This document shows, piece by piece, positions 41,647 through 50,490 of a stretch of DNA of 64,000 nucleotides. How positions within the stretch are numbered: the stretch's first letter is position 1; every line of letters begins with the position of its first letter. Both the position numbers and the translations under genes were made by a program. The notes beneath the pieces were generated by a model. That model worked only from the letters and a program-made list of their open reading frames with translations, did no database searches and was not told the origin of the DNA. Origin of the DNA: Oerskovia enterophila (lineage in GTDB: Bacteria; Actinomycetota; Actinomycetes; Actinomycetales; Cellulomonadaceae); assembly GCF_001692445.1 (NCBI RefSeq), contig NZ_MAQA01000008.1, positions 1 to 64,000 of the forward strand. The letters are read 5' to 3'.

Positions 41647-42426
41647 TCAGGCGTTGAGCCGCGCCACCAGACCGGGGAGCTCGGCGACCGAGTCGAGCAG
41701 GAAGTCGTGCCGCTCGCGCCCCAGGTCCGCGGCGCCGAGCTTGCCCGTGAGCACCCCGACGACCGCCCCGACCCGTGCGTTGACCCCCGCGCGCAGGTCG
41801 AGCACGGTGTCCCCCGCGGCGAGCACGCGCGCGACGTCGAGCACCCCCGTGCGCTCCATGTCGCGGTGGATCATGTACGGCGCGGGGCGCCCGAGCGGCA
41901 CCTCGTCGGCGCAGGTCACGGCGTCGAGCGTGACCTCGGGCGAGAGCCACTGCTCGGGCCCCGCGGCGACCGTCCAGCCGAGCACGTCGAGGATCCCCCG
42001 GGTCACCTCGCGCGTGAAGCCCGTGGTCAGCGCGACCTTGACGCCCGCGGCGCGCAGGGCCACGAAGGCCTCGGGTGCGCCGGGGATCGGGGTCGGCGGG
42101 TTCAGGAGGTACGCCTCGCGGAGGAGCGCGGTGAAGCGCGCGAACGCTGCGTCGACCGTCGCCTCGTCGGGGGCGTCCACCGGGGTGCGGGGAGAGTCGG
42201 CACCGATCGCGAGCAGGGCGGTGATCGCCGCGCGCTTCTCGGCTCCCATCCAGTGCTGGATGTCCGACGACGTCGCACCGCTCCCGTGCTCGAGGACCGC
42301 CGCGTGCAGCGCCTCGTAGACCGCGCCGCCCTCCTCGACGGTCGTGCCCGCGATGTCGAGCGCGACGAGCTCGATCGCGAGGGGCGGGCGGACGGTGGTC
42401 GTGGAGGTGCTGGTCGTGCTGGTCAT
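41647..42426 (-). CDS. Phosphonatase-like HAD hydrolase
   Basis: A 259-residue HAD enzyme related to phosphonoacetaldehyde hydrolase (PhnX). The nucleophile is Asp24 in LVALDIAGTTVEEGG. The cap has HWMGAEKRAAI with Lys64 at the MGxxK position where PhnX forms its Schiff base. Motif II is LTTGF, and GRPAPYMIHRDMERTG and AAGDTVLDLRAGVNA complete the fold. This subgroup (TIGR03351) is known to co-occur with the FAD oxidoreductase type encoded at 43549. The ATG overlaps the GntR stop (ATGA). It probably cleaves a C-P bond or removes phosphate from a phosphonate breakdown product. Confidence 0.85.
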   Translation of the reverse strand: MTSTTSTSTTTVRPPLAIELVALDIAGTTVEEGGAVYEALHAAVLEHGSGATSSDIQHWMGAEKRAAITALLAIGADSPRTPVDAPDEATVDAAFARFTALLREAYLLNPPTPIPGAPEAFVALRAAGVKVALTTGFTREVTRGILDVLGWTVAAGPEQWLSPEVTLDAVTCADEVPLGRPAPYMIHRDMERTGVLDVARVLAAGDTVLDLRAGVNARVGAVVGVLTGKLGAADLGRERHDFLLDSVAELPGLVARLNA

Positions 42427-43382
42427 GCGGAGGGCTCCTGGTTCGGGTCGGTGTCGGCGGCGCCGGCAGTGTTGTCGGCGAAGGGAGCTGCGTCTGCCCG
42501 ACCGGCCGTGGGCGACACGAGCGACGCCGCGGCGGCCGAGGCCGTCGGGAAGCGGACCATCGAGAGCGACGTGTCCTGGGTGTTGTCGATCGTGAAGGCC
42601 GCGAGCTCGGGCAGGTAGCGGTCGTCGGCGTACTCGACCGGGACGCCCGCGGCGTTGCGCGTGGTGCGGCGCTCGCGCAGCAGCGGGGCGCCCACGGCGA
42701 CCTCGAGCAGGTCGGCGTCGGTCTCGTCGGCCGCGACCGCGTCGATCACGTGGCGGGCAGCGTGCAGGTCCGCGCCGCGCGAGATGAGGTGGTCGTAGAT
42801 CGACCCCGTGTCCGGGTCGAACTCGAAGATGAGGCGTCCGACGGGCTCGATGAACGTGTCGCGCTCGACCATCGCGGGGACGCCGTCGAGCAGGCGCAGG
42901 CGCAGGACCTCGACCACGGGCGTGCCCTCCTCGAGGCCCAGGGCGTCGGCCGCGACGCCGTGCACGCCGCGCCGCGCGACCTCGACGGTCCGCTGACCGG
43001 GCACGCGCCCCACCCCCGCGGCCCAGCGGCTGAAGGACAAGAAGGTCTCGAAGGGCTGCGGGACCGCGCGCGAGCGCACGACCGGCGGGCGTCCCTGCCC
43101 CCCGCCGATGAGCCCTTCGCTCCGCAGGGTCCCGAGCGCCTGCCGGACCGTGCCGCGCGAGATCGAGAACTCGGCGCACAGCGCGGACTCCGACGGCAGG
43201 GAGTCGCCGATCGCGTACGTGCCGGACACGATCCGACGGCGCAGCTCACCCAGCACGTGCTGGTGCAGCGGGCCGTGGGGCGGGTGGGCGGCATGGGCCG
43301 ACCGGGCCCCGTGCGGCGGGCGGGACGGGACGCCCGCCCCGGGCGGCGGGGCGGCGTGCGGGGACGACGAGGACGGTGCCAT
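42423..43382 (-). CDS. GntR/HutC family regulator of the phosphonate locus
   Basis: A 319-residue regulator. After a Ser/Pro/His-rich leader of ~60 residues comes the winged helix (DSLPSESALCAEFSISRGTVRQALGTL). A UTRA ligand domain follows (TVEVARRGVHGVAADALGLEEG to EYADDRYLPELAAFTI). The C-terminal ~45 residues are low in complexity. The start at 43382 is fixed by a leaderless promoter (TATGGT, six bases). It is co-transcribed with the phosphonatase-like gene and divergent from the FAD oxidoreductase over two palindromes (43485-43500, 43514-43531), so it probably controls the whole locus. Confidence 0.87.
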   Translation of the reverse strand: MAPSSSSPHAAPPPGAGVPSRPPHGARSAHAAHPPHGPLHQHVLGELRRRIVSGTYAIGDSLPSESALCAEFSISRGTVRQALGTLRSEGLIGGGQGRPPVVRSRAVPQPFETFLSFSRWAAGVGRVPGQRTVEVARRGVHGVAADALGLEEGTPVVEVLRLRLLDGVPAMVERDTFIEPVGRLIFEFDPDTGSIYDHLISRGADLHAARHVIDAVAADETDADLLEVAVGAPLLRERRTTRNAAGVPVEYADDRYLPELAAFTIDNTQDTSLSMVRFPTASAAAASLVSPTAGRADAAPFADNTAGAADTDPNQEPSA

Positions 43383-43388
43383 GACTTG

Positions 43389-43394
43389 ACCATA
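43389..43394 (-). promoter_or_regulatory. -10 element of a leaderless promoter (GntR gene)
   Basis: TATGGT on the minus strand, six bases before the ATG at 43382. Confidence 0.6.
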
Positions 43395-43484
43395 CAGGCG
43401 CTCGTTCCGCGCTGGAGTGCGCACCGGGTGACGGTCGCATGAACCCGGCACACAGCGCGCCAACCGCAGGTGAACACTCCGGAA

Positions 43485-43500
43485 ACTTGTCTGGACAAGT
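43485..43500. promoter_or_regulatory. Palindromic operator of the phosphonate locus
   Basis: ACTTGTCTGGACAAGT, a perfect 16-bp palindrome of the GntR/HutC type, between the divergent GntR and FAD oxidoreductase genes. It shares the GTCT.GAC core with dre sites but has different arms. Confidence 0.8.
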
Positions 43501-43513
43501 GCCGGAATCGCTT

Positions 43514-43531
43514 GATCGTGGCTCCACGATC
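43514..43531. promoter_or_regulatory. Second palindrome upstream of the FAD oxidoreductase
   Basis: GATCGTGGCTCCACGATC, perfect eight-base half-sites with a two-base centre, about 18 bp from the FAD oxidoreductase start. It could be a second operator or a short hairpin. Confidence 0.55.
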
Positions 43532-43548
43532 ACGGCAGTGTCCGTGTC

Positions 43549-44847
43549 GTGAGCAGCACACCATCGCCGTCCCGGGCCACCTCGACCGGCGCCGCCGGTC
43601 CCCGTACCGCCGGCCCCAGCGCCGCCTCCCGCACCGGCGGCACCCCGTCCGTCACGCCGTCCGGCCGGCCGACGAGACACCCCGGCACGACCGGCCGCAC
43701 CGGGCCGGACCTTCCCGCCCGCGTCGACCTCGTGGTCGTGGGTGCCGGCATCGTCGGCCTCGCGCACGCCGTCGAGGCCGTCGGCCGCGGCCTGTCCGTC
43801 CTCGTGGTCGAGCGTGACGACCGTGCGGTCGGCGCCTCGGTCCGCAACTTCGGGCACGGGTGCTTCACCGCGCAGGACGGCGAGGCGCTCACCTACGCCT
43901 TCACGGCCCGCGAACGCTGGATCCAGCTCGCCAAGGAGGCCGACTTCTGGCTCCGTGAGTCGGGCACGGTCGTCGTGGCCCGCGCCGAGGACGAGCAGCA
44001 GGTCCTCGAGGACTTCGCCCAGGTCCGCGACGGTCACGCCCGTCTGCTCGACCGTGACGCCGTCCTCGCCCGCGTTCCCGCCAACCCCGACGAGGTCCTC
44101 GGCGGGGCGTTCCTGCCCCAGGACATCCGGGTCGACCCCCGGGAGGCCGTCCCCGCGATCGCCCGCTGGTACGCCGAGCAGCGCGGCGCCCACGTCGCCT
44201 GGTCCACCACGGTCCAGGGCTTCGAGGCCGGCAGCGGCGTGACCCTCGTGCGTACCTCCCGGGGCGACGTCGTGGCGACCAAGGTGATCCTCGCCGTCGG
44301 GCACGACGTGGACCGGTTCTTCCCCGAGACCGCCCGCACCGCGGGCGTCCAGCGCTGCACGCTCCAGATGCTGCGCGTCGACGCCCCCGCCGGCGCAGCC
44401 GGCGGACCCCGCGAGATCGACCCCGCGATCTTCACGGGCACCTCGATGCTCCGCTACAACGGCTTCCGCCTCTCCCCCGCGCTCACCGCCGTCCGCGAGC
44501 GCCTCACGGCCCAGCACCCCGCCCTGATCGACGCCGCGGTGAACCTCATGGTCACCCAGCGCCCCGACGGGACGCTCACGCTCGGCGACACGCACGCCTA
44601 TGCGACCACGCCCGGACCGTTCCACCCCGAGGCCCTCGACGAGCTCCTGCTCACCGAGGCGGCGCGGCTCTTCGCCACCGGCCCCCTCACGGTCCGCGAG
44701 CGCTGGCAGGGCGTCTACGCCTCCGCGCCCGCGCCGTTCCTCAACGCCACGCCCATGCCCGGCGTGCGCGCCGTGTCGGTCACGTCCGGCATCGGCATGA
44801 CCACCGCGCTCGGGCTCGCACCGCGCGTGCTCGACAGCTTCCTCTGA
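43549..44847 (+). CDS. FAD-dependent oxidoreductase, aminophosphonate type
   Basis: A 432-residue DAO-family flavoprotein (glycine oxidase/sarcosine oxidase fold). The FAD-binding loop is VVVGAGIVGLAHA (Gly65-Gly70) with VVERDD ending the second strand. Other landmarks are ASVRNFGHGCF, VILAVGHDVDRFFP, and a C-terminal TSGIGMTTALGLAP. A 55-residue Ser/Thr/Gly/Pro-rich leader precedes the fold, and an internal start is possible. This clade (TIGR03364) is linked to phosphonatase-like hydrolases and thought to deaminate an aminophosphonate oxidatively. It is first gene of an operon with a phosphonate importer. Confidence 0.87.
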   Translation: MSSTPSPSRATSTGAAGPRTAGPSAASRTGGTPSVTPSGRPTRHPGTTGRTGPDLPARVDLVVVGAGIVGLAHAVEAVGRGLSVLVVERDDRAVGASVRNFGHGCFTAQDGEALTYAFTARERWIQLAKEADFWLRESGTVVVARAEDEQQVLEDFAQVRDGHARLLDRDAVLARVPANPDEVLGGAFLPQDIRVDPREAVPAIARWYAEQRGAHVAWSTTVQGFEAGSGVTLVRTSRGDVVATKVILAVGHDVDRFFPETARTAGVQRCTLQMLRVDAPAGAAGGPREIDPAIFTGTSMLRYNGFRLSPALTAVRERLTAQHPALIDAAVNLMVTQRPDGTLTLGDTHAYATTPGPFHPEALDELLLTEAARLFATGPLTVRERWQGVYASAPAPFLNATPMPGVRAVSVTSGIGMTTALGLAPRVLDSFL

Positions 44848-44888
44848 CAGACCAGCCTCTCTCGCGAACCCCCACCCCAGGAGAAGAC

Positions 44889-45824
44889 ATGCACCGCAGC
44901 CGCACCGGCCAGGCCACCTCCGTCCTCGCCGCCGCACTGCTCCTCGGCACGCTCGGCGCGTGCTCGACCGGCACCGCCGACGCAGGGACCGGCGCCGACG
45001 GCGCCGCCTCGGCGACGTGCCCGAACGGCGCGATCCGCTTCGGCATCGAGCCCTACGAGGACCCCGCCAAGCTCGAGCCCGCCTACCAGCACCTCGCCGA
45101 CGCGCTGTCCGAGAAGCTCGACTGCCCCGTCGAGCTCACGATCGTCGAGGACTACTCGGCCGAGGTCCTCGCCATGGAGAACGGCAAGCTCGAGCTCGCC
45201 CAGTTCGGCCCGCTCGGCTTCGTGTTCGCGAGCGAGCGCGCCGACGCCGAGCCCCTCGCGTCGTTCGGCCTCGCCGACGGGTCGCTCTCGAGCTACACCG
45301 CGGGCATCTGGGTGCCGGTCGACTCGCCCGTCCAGAGCATCGACGACCTGCCGGGCCACTCGCTCGCGCTCGGGTCGACGGGCTCGACCTCGGGCGACGC
45401 ACTGCCCCGTTTCGCGATCCTCGACGCCGGTCTCACCGAGTCCGACGTCGAGATCACCTACGCGGGCGGCCATCCCGAGGCGCTGCTCGCCCTGACCAAC
45501 GGCCAGGTCGACGCCGCGCAGATCAACTCCCAGACGCTCGCGACCGCCGAGCGCGAGGGCACGTTCGACGCGTCGAAGTTCCGCCAGGTCTGGGAGTCCG
45601 ACCCCATCCCGAACGACCCCATCACGGTCGCCGGCTCGCAGAGCCAGGAGTTCAAGGACGCCGTGCGCGACGCCCTCCTCACGCTCGGCACGGCCGACGT
45701 CGAGGCCATCGGCGCGTTCCTCGACGTCGACCCGGCGGGCCCGCTCGTCGAGGTCGACGTCGACACGTACAAGCCGCTGTTCGACCTCGCCACGACGCTC
45801 GGGCTCACGTCCGACGACGTCTGA
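44889..45824 (+). CDS. Phosphonate ABC transporter substrate-binding lipoprotein (PhnD type)
   Basis: A 311-residue lipoprotein with lipobox LGTLGAC, lipidated at Cys25. The mature part is a PhnD-like two-lobed binding protein: IRFGIEPYEDPAKLEPAYQHL, AQFGPLGFVFA, and GSTGSTSGDALPRFAI, the loop that holds the phosphonate group. AGGAGAA precedes the ATG. A strong hairpin follows the stop (45831-45889). This could raise the amount of binding protein relative to PhnC and PhnE. The exact ligand, 2-aminoethylphosphonate or a relative, is not known. Confidence 0.9.
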   Translation: MHRSRTGQATSVLAAALLLGTLGACSTGTADAGTGADGAASATCPNGAIRFGIEPYEDPAKLEPAYQHLADALSEKLDCPVELTIVEDYSAEVLAMENGKLELAQFGPLGFVFASERADAEPLASFGLADGSLSSYTAGIWVPVDSPVQSIDDLPGHSLALGSTGSTSGDALPRFAILDAGLTESDVEITYAGGHPEALLALTNGQVDAAQINSQTLATAEREGTFDASKFRQVWESDPIPNDPITVAGSQSQEFKDAVRDALLTLGTADVEAIGAFLDVDPAGPLVEVDVDTYKPLFDLATTLGLTSDDV

Positions 45825-45830
45825 CCCTCA

Positions 45831-45889
45831 GGGACGTGCGCGGGGTGGTCGCCGGGTCGACCAGGCCCGGCGACCACCCCGCACGTCCC
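45831..45889 (+). terminator. Hairpin between binding-protein and ATPase genes
   Basis: Left arm 45831-45856 and right arm 45866-45889, complementary over 24 bases apart from a two-base bulge. Probably a partial terminator or mRNA-stabilising hairpin inside the operon. Confidence 0.7.
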
Positions 45890-45969
45890 GTCCGGTCGGC
45901 CGCGATCCCGGTCGACCGCCCTCTCTCCCCCGCGGGCTCGCGTCCCGCACCAGCAAGGAGTTGTTCCAG

Positions 45970-46898
<929 letters not shown>

Positions 46899-46902
<4 letters not shown>

Positions 46903-47789
46903 CCGCCACGGCCCCCGCCCGCTCGCCCCGACCCCCGCGCGGCGCGGCCCGCGACCGCACCGACGGCCCGTCCCGCGAACGGCTCTCGCACGTCGTCGTG
47001 CCCACGGCCCACCGCTCGGGCCGGCAGGTCACGACCTGGGTCACCGCCGGTGCCGTGCTGCTGGGGCTGCACGTCCTTGCCTGGCAGGGCACGGGCTTCT
47101 CGATCAGCTCGCTCGTGGGCGGCTGGGAGGGCATGGCCCGGTTCGTCGGCGAGGCGTTCCCGCCCGACCTCGACTGGTCGACCGTCGTGGCCCCCGGCCT
47201 CCAGGCCACGCTCGTGACCCTGTGGATCGGGCTCCTCGGGACCACGCTGTCCATCCCGCTCTCGCTGCTGCTCGCGGTGCTCGCCGCGCGGGGCAGCACC
47301 CCCGGGTCGTTCTGGTACCAGGGGTCGCGCGCGATCCTGTCGTTCTTCCGCGCGGTGCCCGACGTCGTGTTCGCCCTGATCTTCGTGACCGCCGTGGGGC
47401 TCGGACCGTTCGCGGGGGTGCTCGCGCTCGTCGTCCACAACACGGGCGTCATGGGCAAGCTGTGGGCCGAGGCCATGGAGGAGATCGACCCCGGGCCCGC
47501 CGACGCGCTGCGCACCAACGGCGCGGGCCGGACCCAGGTCGTCACGCACGCCGTGCTGCCCGCGGTCGTACCCCAGTTCCTGGGCCTGCTGCTCTACCGG
47601 TTCGACGTCAACGTGCGGTCCTCGCTCGTGCTCGGGCTCGTGGGCGCGGGCGGGATCGGGTTCCTCATCAACAAGTCGATCAAGCTGTTCCGGTTCGACG
47701 AGATGCTCACGTACATCCTCATGGTGCTCGTGCTCGTGTGGGTCGTGGACCGGTTCTCGTCGTGGGCCAGGGCGCGGATCGCGGTGTGA
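46899..47789 (+). CDS. Phosphonate ABC transporter permease (PhnE type)
   Basis: A 296-residue membrane protein with about six transmembrane helices. A ~45-residue polar N-terminus precedes them. The PhnE-type coupling loop is MEEIDPGPADALRTNGAGRTQV, and NVRSSLVLGLVGAGGIGFLI is characteristic. It is last in the operon and followed by a decamer array and a family A repeat. Confidence 0.92.
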
Positions 47790-47850
47790 TCCCGTCGGGG
47801 TTGCGAGGCGGGCCGTGGTGGTGCTCTGCCCCTGGTGCCCGCCGGTGCCG

Positions 47851-47900
47851 GTCGGTGCTGCTCGGTGCTGCGAGGTGCCGGTCGGTGCTGCGAGGTGCCG
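47851..47900. repeat. Decanucleotide tandem array
   Basis: Five ten-base units with the patterns GTCGGTGCTG, CTCGGTGCTG and CGAGGTGCCG, forming a repeated 20-bp pair. It runs directly into the start of family A copy 7. Confidence 0.8.
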
Positions 47901-47976
47901 AGCACGAGGTTGCGGTCGTTGTCCGATGGATAACGACCGCAACCTCGTGCTCGACCGCACGGAACCTCGTGCTCGC
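47896..47976 (+). repeat. Family A element, copy 7 (with tail)
   Basis: Core arms start TGCCGAGCACGAGGTTGCGG and pair with TAACGACCGCAACC.... The tail ACCGCACGGAACCTCGTGCT complements the left arm. It follows the permease gene. Confidence 0.85.
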
Positions 47977-48094
47977 GACCGACGCGCACCGCACTCCCCT
48001 CCCACGGGCAGTTCTCCCCATGGGAGAGATACCTCCTCGCGACCGATTCTCTGAGAAGGTGTGAGCGATCCCCACCCTCGATCGGAGCTCCTCC

Positions 48095-48688
48095 ATGCGC
48101 ACTTCCGTGCACCGCACGATCACGGCGACCGTGCTCGCCGTCACCCTGGTCTCCCTGACCGGCTGCTCGCTCCTCCCGGGAGGCGAGCCTGCGCCGTCGG
48201 GCACGGCGAGCCAGGCCGGTGACGAGCCGGGCACGAACGCCGAGCCCGTCGCGGCGCCCAGCGTCTCGCCGGTCGACCCGGACGCCGTGGTCCTCGACGA
48301 GACGCTCGACATCCCCGGTCGCCCCGGCGACACCATCCGCGTGGGCATCGAGTCGCTCACCGTGCGGGGCGACCTCACCGAGCTGCGCGTGATCTTCACA
48401 CCGACCGCCTCGGCCGACGACGGCGGCGAGCGCAGCGTCTACGAGCTCACCGGGGCCACCTCGGTCGATGCCGCGCTCGTCGACCGCGAGAACCTCAAGA
48501 AGTACGTCCAGCTCGTCGACGAGAACTACGACCCGATGGGCTCGAGCATCTTCACGACGACGGCGGTCGGGGGCGAGTCGATCCGCTGGACCGCGGTCTT
48601 CGCAGGTCTCGAGGACGACGTCGCGACGCTCGACGTGCGCATCGTCGACTCGTGGCCCACGTTCGAGAACGTCCCGGTGACGCGATGA
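48095..48688 (+). CDS. Lipoprotein of unknown function, paired with OmpA-like protein
   Basis: A 197-residue lipoprotein with lipobox SLTGC, lipidated at Cys24. A Pro/Ser/Ala linker of ~40 residues is followed by a beta-sandwich-like region (IRVGIESLTVRGDLTELRVI, SIRWTAVFAGLEDDVATLDV). No family is recognised. Its stop overlaps the start of an OmpA-domain protein (ATGA), so both probably act together at the cell wall. Confidence 0.75.
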   Translation: MRTSVHRTITATVLAVTLVSLTGCSLLPGGEPAPSGTASQAGDEPGTNAEPVAAPSVSPVDPDAVVLDETLDIPGRPGDTIRVGIESLTVRGDLTELRVIFTPTASADDGGERSVYELTGATSVDAALVDRENLKKYVQLVDENYDPMGSSIFTTTAVGGESIRWTAVFAGLEDDVATLDVRIVDSWPTFENVPVTR

Positions 48689-49236
48689 GGCCCGCACGCG
48701 CCGTGCTCGGCCTCACGGTCGCCGCGCTGCTGCTCGGCACGCTCCCCGCGTCCGCGACCATCGACGCGCCCGCCGAGTTCGACATCACGACCATGCCCGA
48801 GCCCACCGCCGAGCAGATCGCCGAGTCCGTCTCCCACTTCTCGACCGAGGGCAGCGTCCAGACGATCGACACGGTCGAGACCGAGGGCGAGGAGACCGTC
48901 ATCACGCTGACCTCGGACATCCTCTTCGAGGTCGACGGCGCCGAGGTGTCCCCTGCGGCCGCAGCGGCCGTCGCCGGGCTCGTCGCGAACGTACCCGACG
49001 GCGCGACCCTCTCGGTCCACGGCCACACCGACTCCGTGGGCGACGACGCGCACAACCTCGACCTCTCGCTGCGGCGGGCACAGGCCGTCGGTGCCGCGGT
49101 CAGCGCGTCGAGGCCCGACCTGGTGCTCGACGTCCAGGGCTTCGGCGAGACGCAGCTCAAGACGCCCGAGGAGGGCGACGACCCGGGGCCGGCGCGGGCC
49201 GAGAACCGTCGCGTGGAGCTGCGGTTCAAGGGCTGA
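48685..49236 (+). CDS. OmpA family peptidoglycan-binding protein
   Basis: A 183-residue secreted protein. The N-terminus is a signal peptide (LGLTVAALLLGTLPASA) without lipobox. The C-terminal ~110 residues form an OmpA-like domain: ITLTSDILFEVDGAEVSPAA, VHGHTDSVGDDAHNLDLSLRRAQAV, FGETQL and ENRRVELRF, which bind diaminopimelate peptidoglycan. In a monoderm organism it would fasten the partner lipoprotein or envelope to the wall. Confidence 0.9.
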   Translation: MRPARAVLGLTVAALLLGTLPASATIDAPAEFDITTMPEPTAEQIAESVSHFSTEGSVQTIDTVETEGEETVITLTSDILFEVDGAEVSPAAAAAVAGLVANVPDGATLSVHGHTDSVGDDAHNLDLSLRRAQAVGAAVSASRPDLVLDVQGFGETQLKTPEEGDDPGPARAENRRVELRFKG

Positions 49237-49247
49237 CGTGGTTCGGG

Positions 49248-49328
49248 TGCCGAGCACGAGGTTGCGGTGGTTATCCGGCGGATAGCGACCGGAACCTCGT
49301 GCTCGACCGCACGGAACCCCGTGCTCGC
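49248..49328 (+). repeat. Family A element, copy 8 (with tail)
   Basis: Core arms start TGCCGAGCACGAGGTTGCGG, with a tail ending AACCCCGTGCTCGCG. It lies after the OmpA-like gene and supplies the last ~19 codons and stop of the convergent DUF559-type gene. Confidence 0.85.
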
Positions 49329-50275
49329 GCGAGGAACGCTCGAACTTCAGCCCCCACGTGACCAGCGCTCCTCAGGTCCCGCGCCGTGAACCGGAGCACG
49401 TCGACCCCACGCGAGGCGACGAGGCGGTTCTGACGCCGCCGGTCGTGGAACAACGCCTCCGGCGCCGCGTGCACCTCCGCGCCGTCGATCTCGGCGATCA
49501 ACCAGCGACCGCCGGGCAGACGCCAGCCCAGGTCGCCCCGGGCCAGGAACTCTCCCGCGTCGTCGGCGATCACGACCTGCAGGTCGTCGGGCGCGACCCC
49601 TGCGTCCTGGCAGTCGAGGCGCGCGAACGTCTCGAGCGGTGACTCGGCGCGACGGTCGCTGAGCTCCCACCACGAGTGCGTCCGCGCCACGCCCCGTCGA
49701 CCGCGGGCCTGGTCGTGCGCACGCGCGAGCCCCCGACCGTCGAGCAGTCCTCGTTGCTGCGCGCTGTCCATCAGCGCCACCGCGTGGCGCCGGTCGAGCT
49801 CGGGGACCGCCTGAGCCAGCGCCCAGTCCGGCGTCGCCACGTACCTGCCGTCGATGCGCTGCACCGTCATCCCGTCGTCGAACTGCCGCAGCAGGACACC
49901 GTCTCGCGACCTGGTCTCGCGTGCTCCGGGCAGCGCCGCCTGAGGCATGATCCGCCACGGGAGGCCCTGGACCCCGAGCAGGGCCAGCGCGCACGGCCCG
50001 ACGGCGATGGCGTCCGGCCCGAAGGTCAGCAGACCGGCCCACGCGGCACGCCGACGCAGGTGGTCCGGCACACCCGGTCCCGCCCGGCCGGCTGGAGGGA
50101 CCGGGTCGGTGTCGTAGACCCCACGCGTCACCCGAGCCCAGGACCGTTGCTCGACGAGCCGCGACCGTCGAGGCGACCGGACCCCGTGCTCGTCGCACTG
50201 CGCTGCCGACACCAGTCCCTCCTGGCGCCGAGCGACGTGCAGGAGTGCTTCCGGGAGCGGCGACGGGGTGCGCAT
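49271..50275 (-). CDS. AbiEi-like/DUF559 domain protein
   Basis: A 334-residue protein. The N-terminal ~60 residues form a winged-helix AbiEi-antitoxin-like domain (GLVSAAQCDEHGVRSPRRSRLVEQ, VTRGVYDTDP). The C-terminal ~110 residues resemble the DUF559/Vsr-like endonuclease fold, with ESPLETFARL, GDLGWRLPGGRWLIAEIDG and FHDRRRQNRLVASRGVDVLRF carrying the Glu/Asp/Gln pattern. These solo genes are common in actinobacteria and have no proven function. No cognate toxin gene is adjacent. The last ~19 residues (ARGSVRSSTRFRSLSAG) are translated from family A copy 8, so the native end was probably near FLARA. Confidence 0.75.
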   Translation of the reverse strand: MRTPSPLPEALLHVARRQEGLVSAAQCDEHGVRSPRRSRLVEQRSWARVTRGVYDTDPVPPAGRAGPGVPDHLRRRAAWAGLLTFGPDAIAVGPCALALLGVQGLPWRIMPQAALPGARETRSRDGVLLRQFDDGMTVQRIDGRYVATPDWALAQAVPELDRRHAVALMDSAQQRGLLDGRGLARAHDQARGRRGVARTHSWWELSDRRAESPLETFARLDCQDAGVAPDDLQVVIADDAGEFLARGDLGWRLPGGRWLIAEIDGAEVHAAPEALFHDRRRQNRLVASRGVDVLRFTARDLRSAGHVGAEVRAFLARARGSVRSSTRFRSLSAG

Positions 50276-50375
50276 CGCCGCATCCCAGCAGAGGACGCGC
50301 GCGGCATGCCGCCGGATCACGGCCGGCTGTGGACAGCCCGCCTGGCGGTCCGGCTGTGGACGACTGTGGACAGCG

Positions 50376-50457
50376 GCCGAGCACGAAGTTCCGTGCGGTC
50401 CAGCACGAGGTTGCGGTCGCAGACCGCCGGATATCGACCGCAACCTCGTGCTCGGCA
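50376..50457 (-). repeat. Family A element, copy 9 (with tail, opposite orientation)
   Basis: Tail arm GCCGAGCACGAAGTTCCGTG first, then the core hairpin with GAGGTTGCGGTCG/CGACCGCAACCTC. It lies downstream of the leftward copD-ctaG gene, in the same direction. Confidence 0.85.
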
Positions 50458-50490
50458 CCACAGGGGCCCCGGAGGCACCCCAGGAAGCCG

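Larger units (their letters stand above)
47790..48094. other. Intergenic region with decamer array and family A element
   Basis: 305 bp without a gene. It holds the decamer array (47851-47900), family A copy 7 (47896-47976) and the leader of the lipoprotein gene at 48095. Confidence 0.7.

Noticed and set aside
43485-43500. A dre site for the DasR-like regulator in the phosphonate locus
   Set aside because: Core is similar but the arms differ, and the locus has its own GntR/HutC regulator directly adjacent, which is the better candidate.
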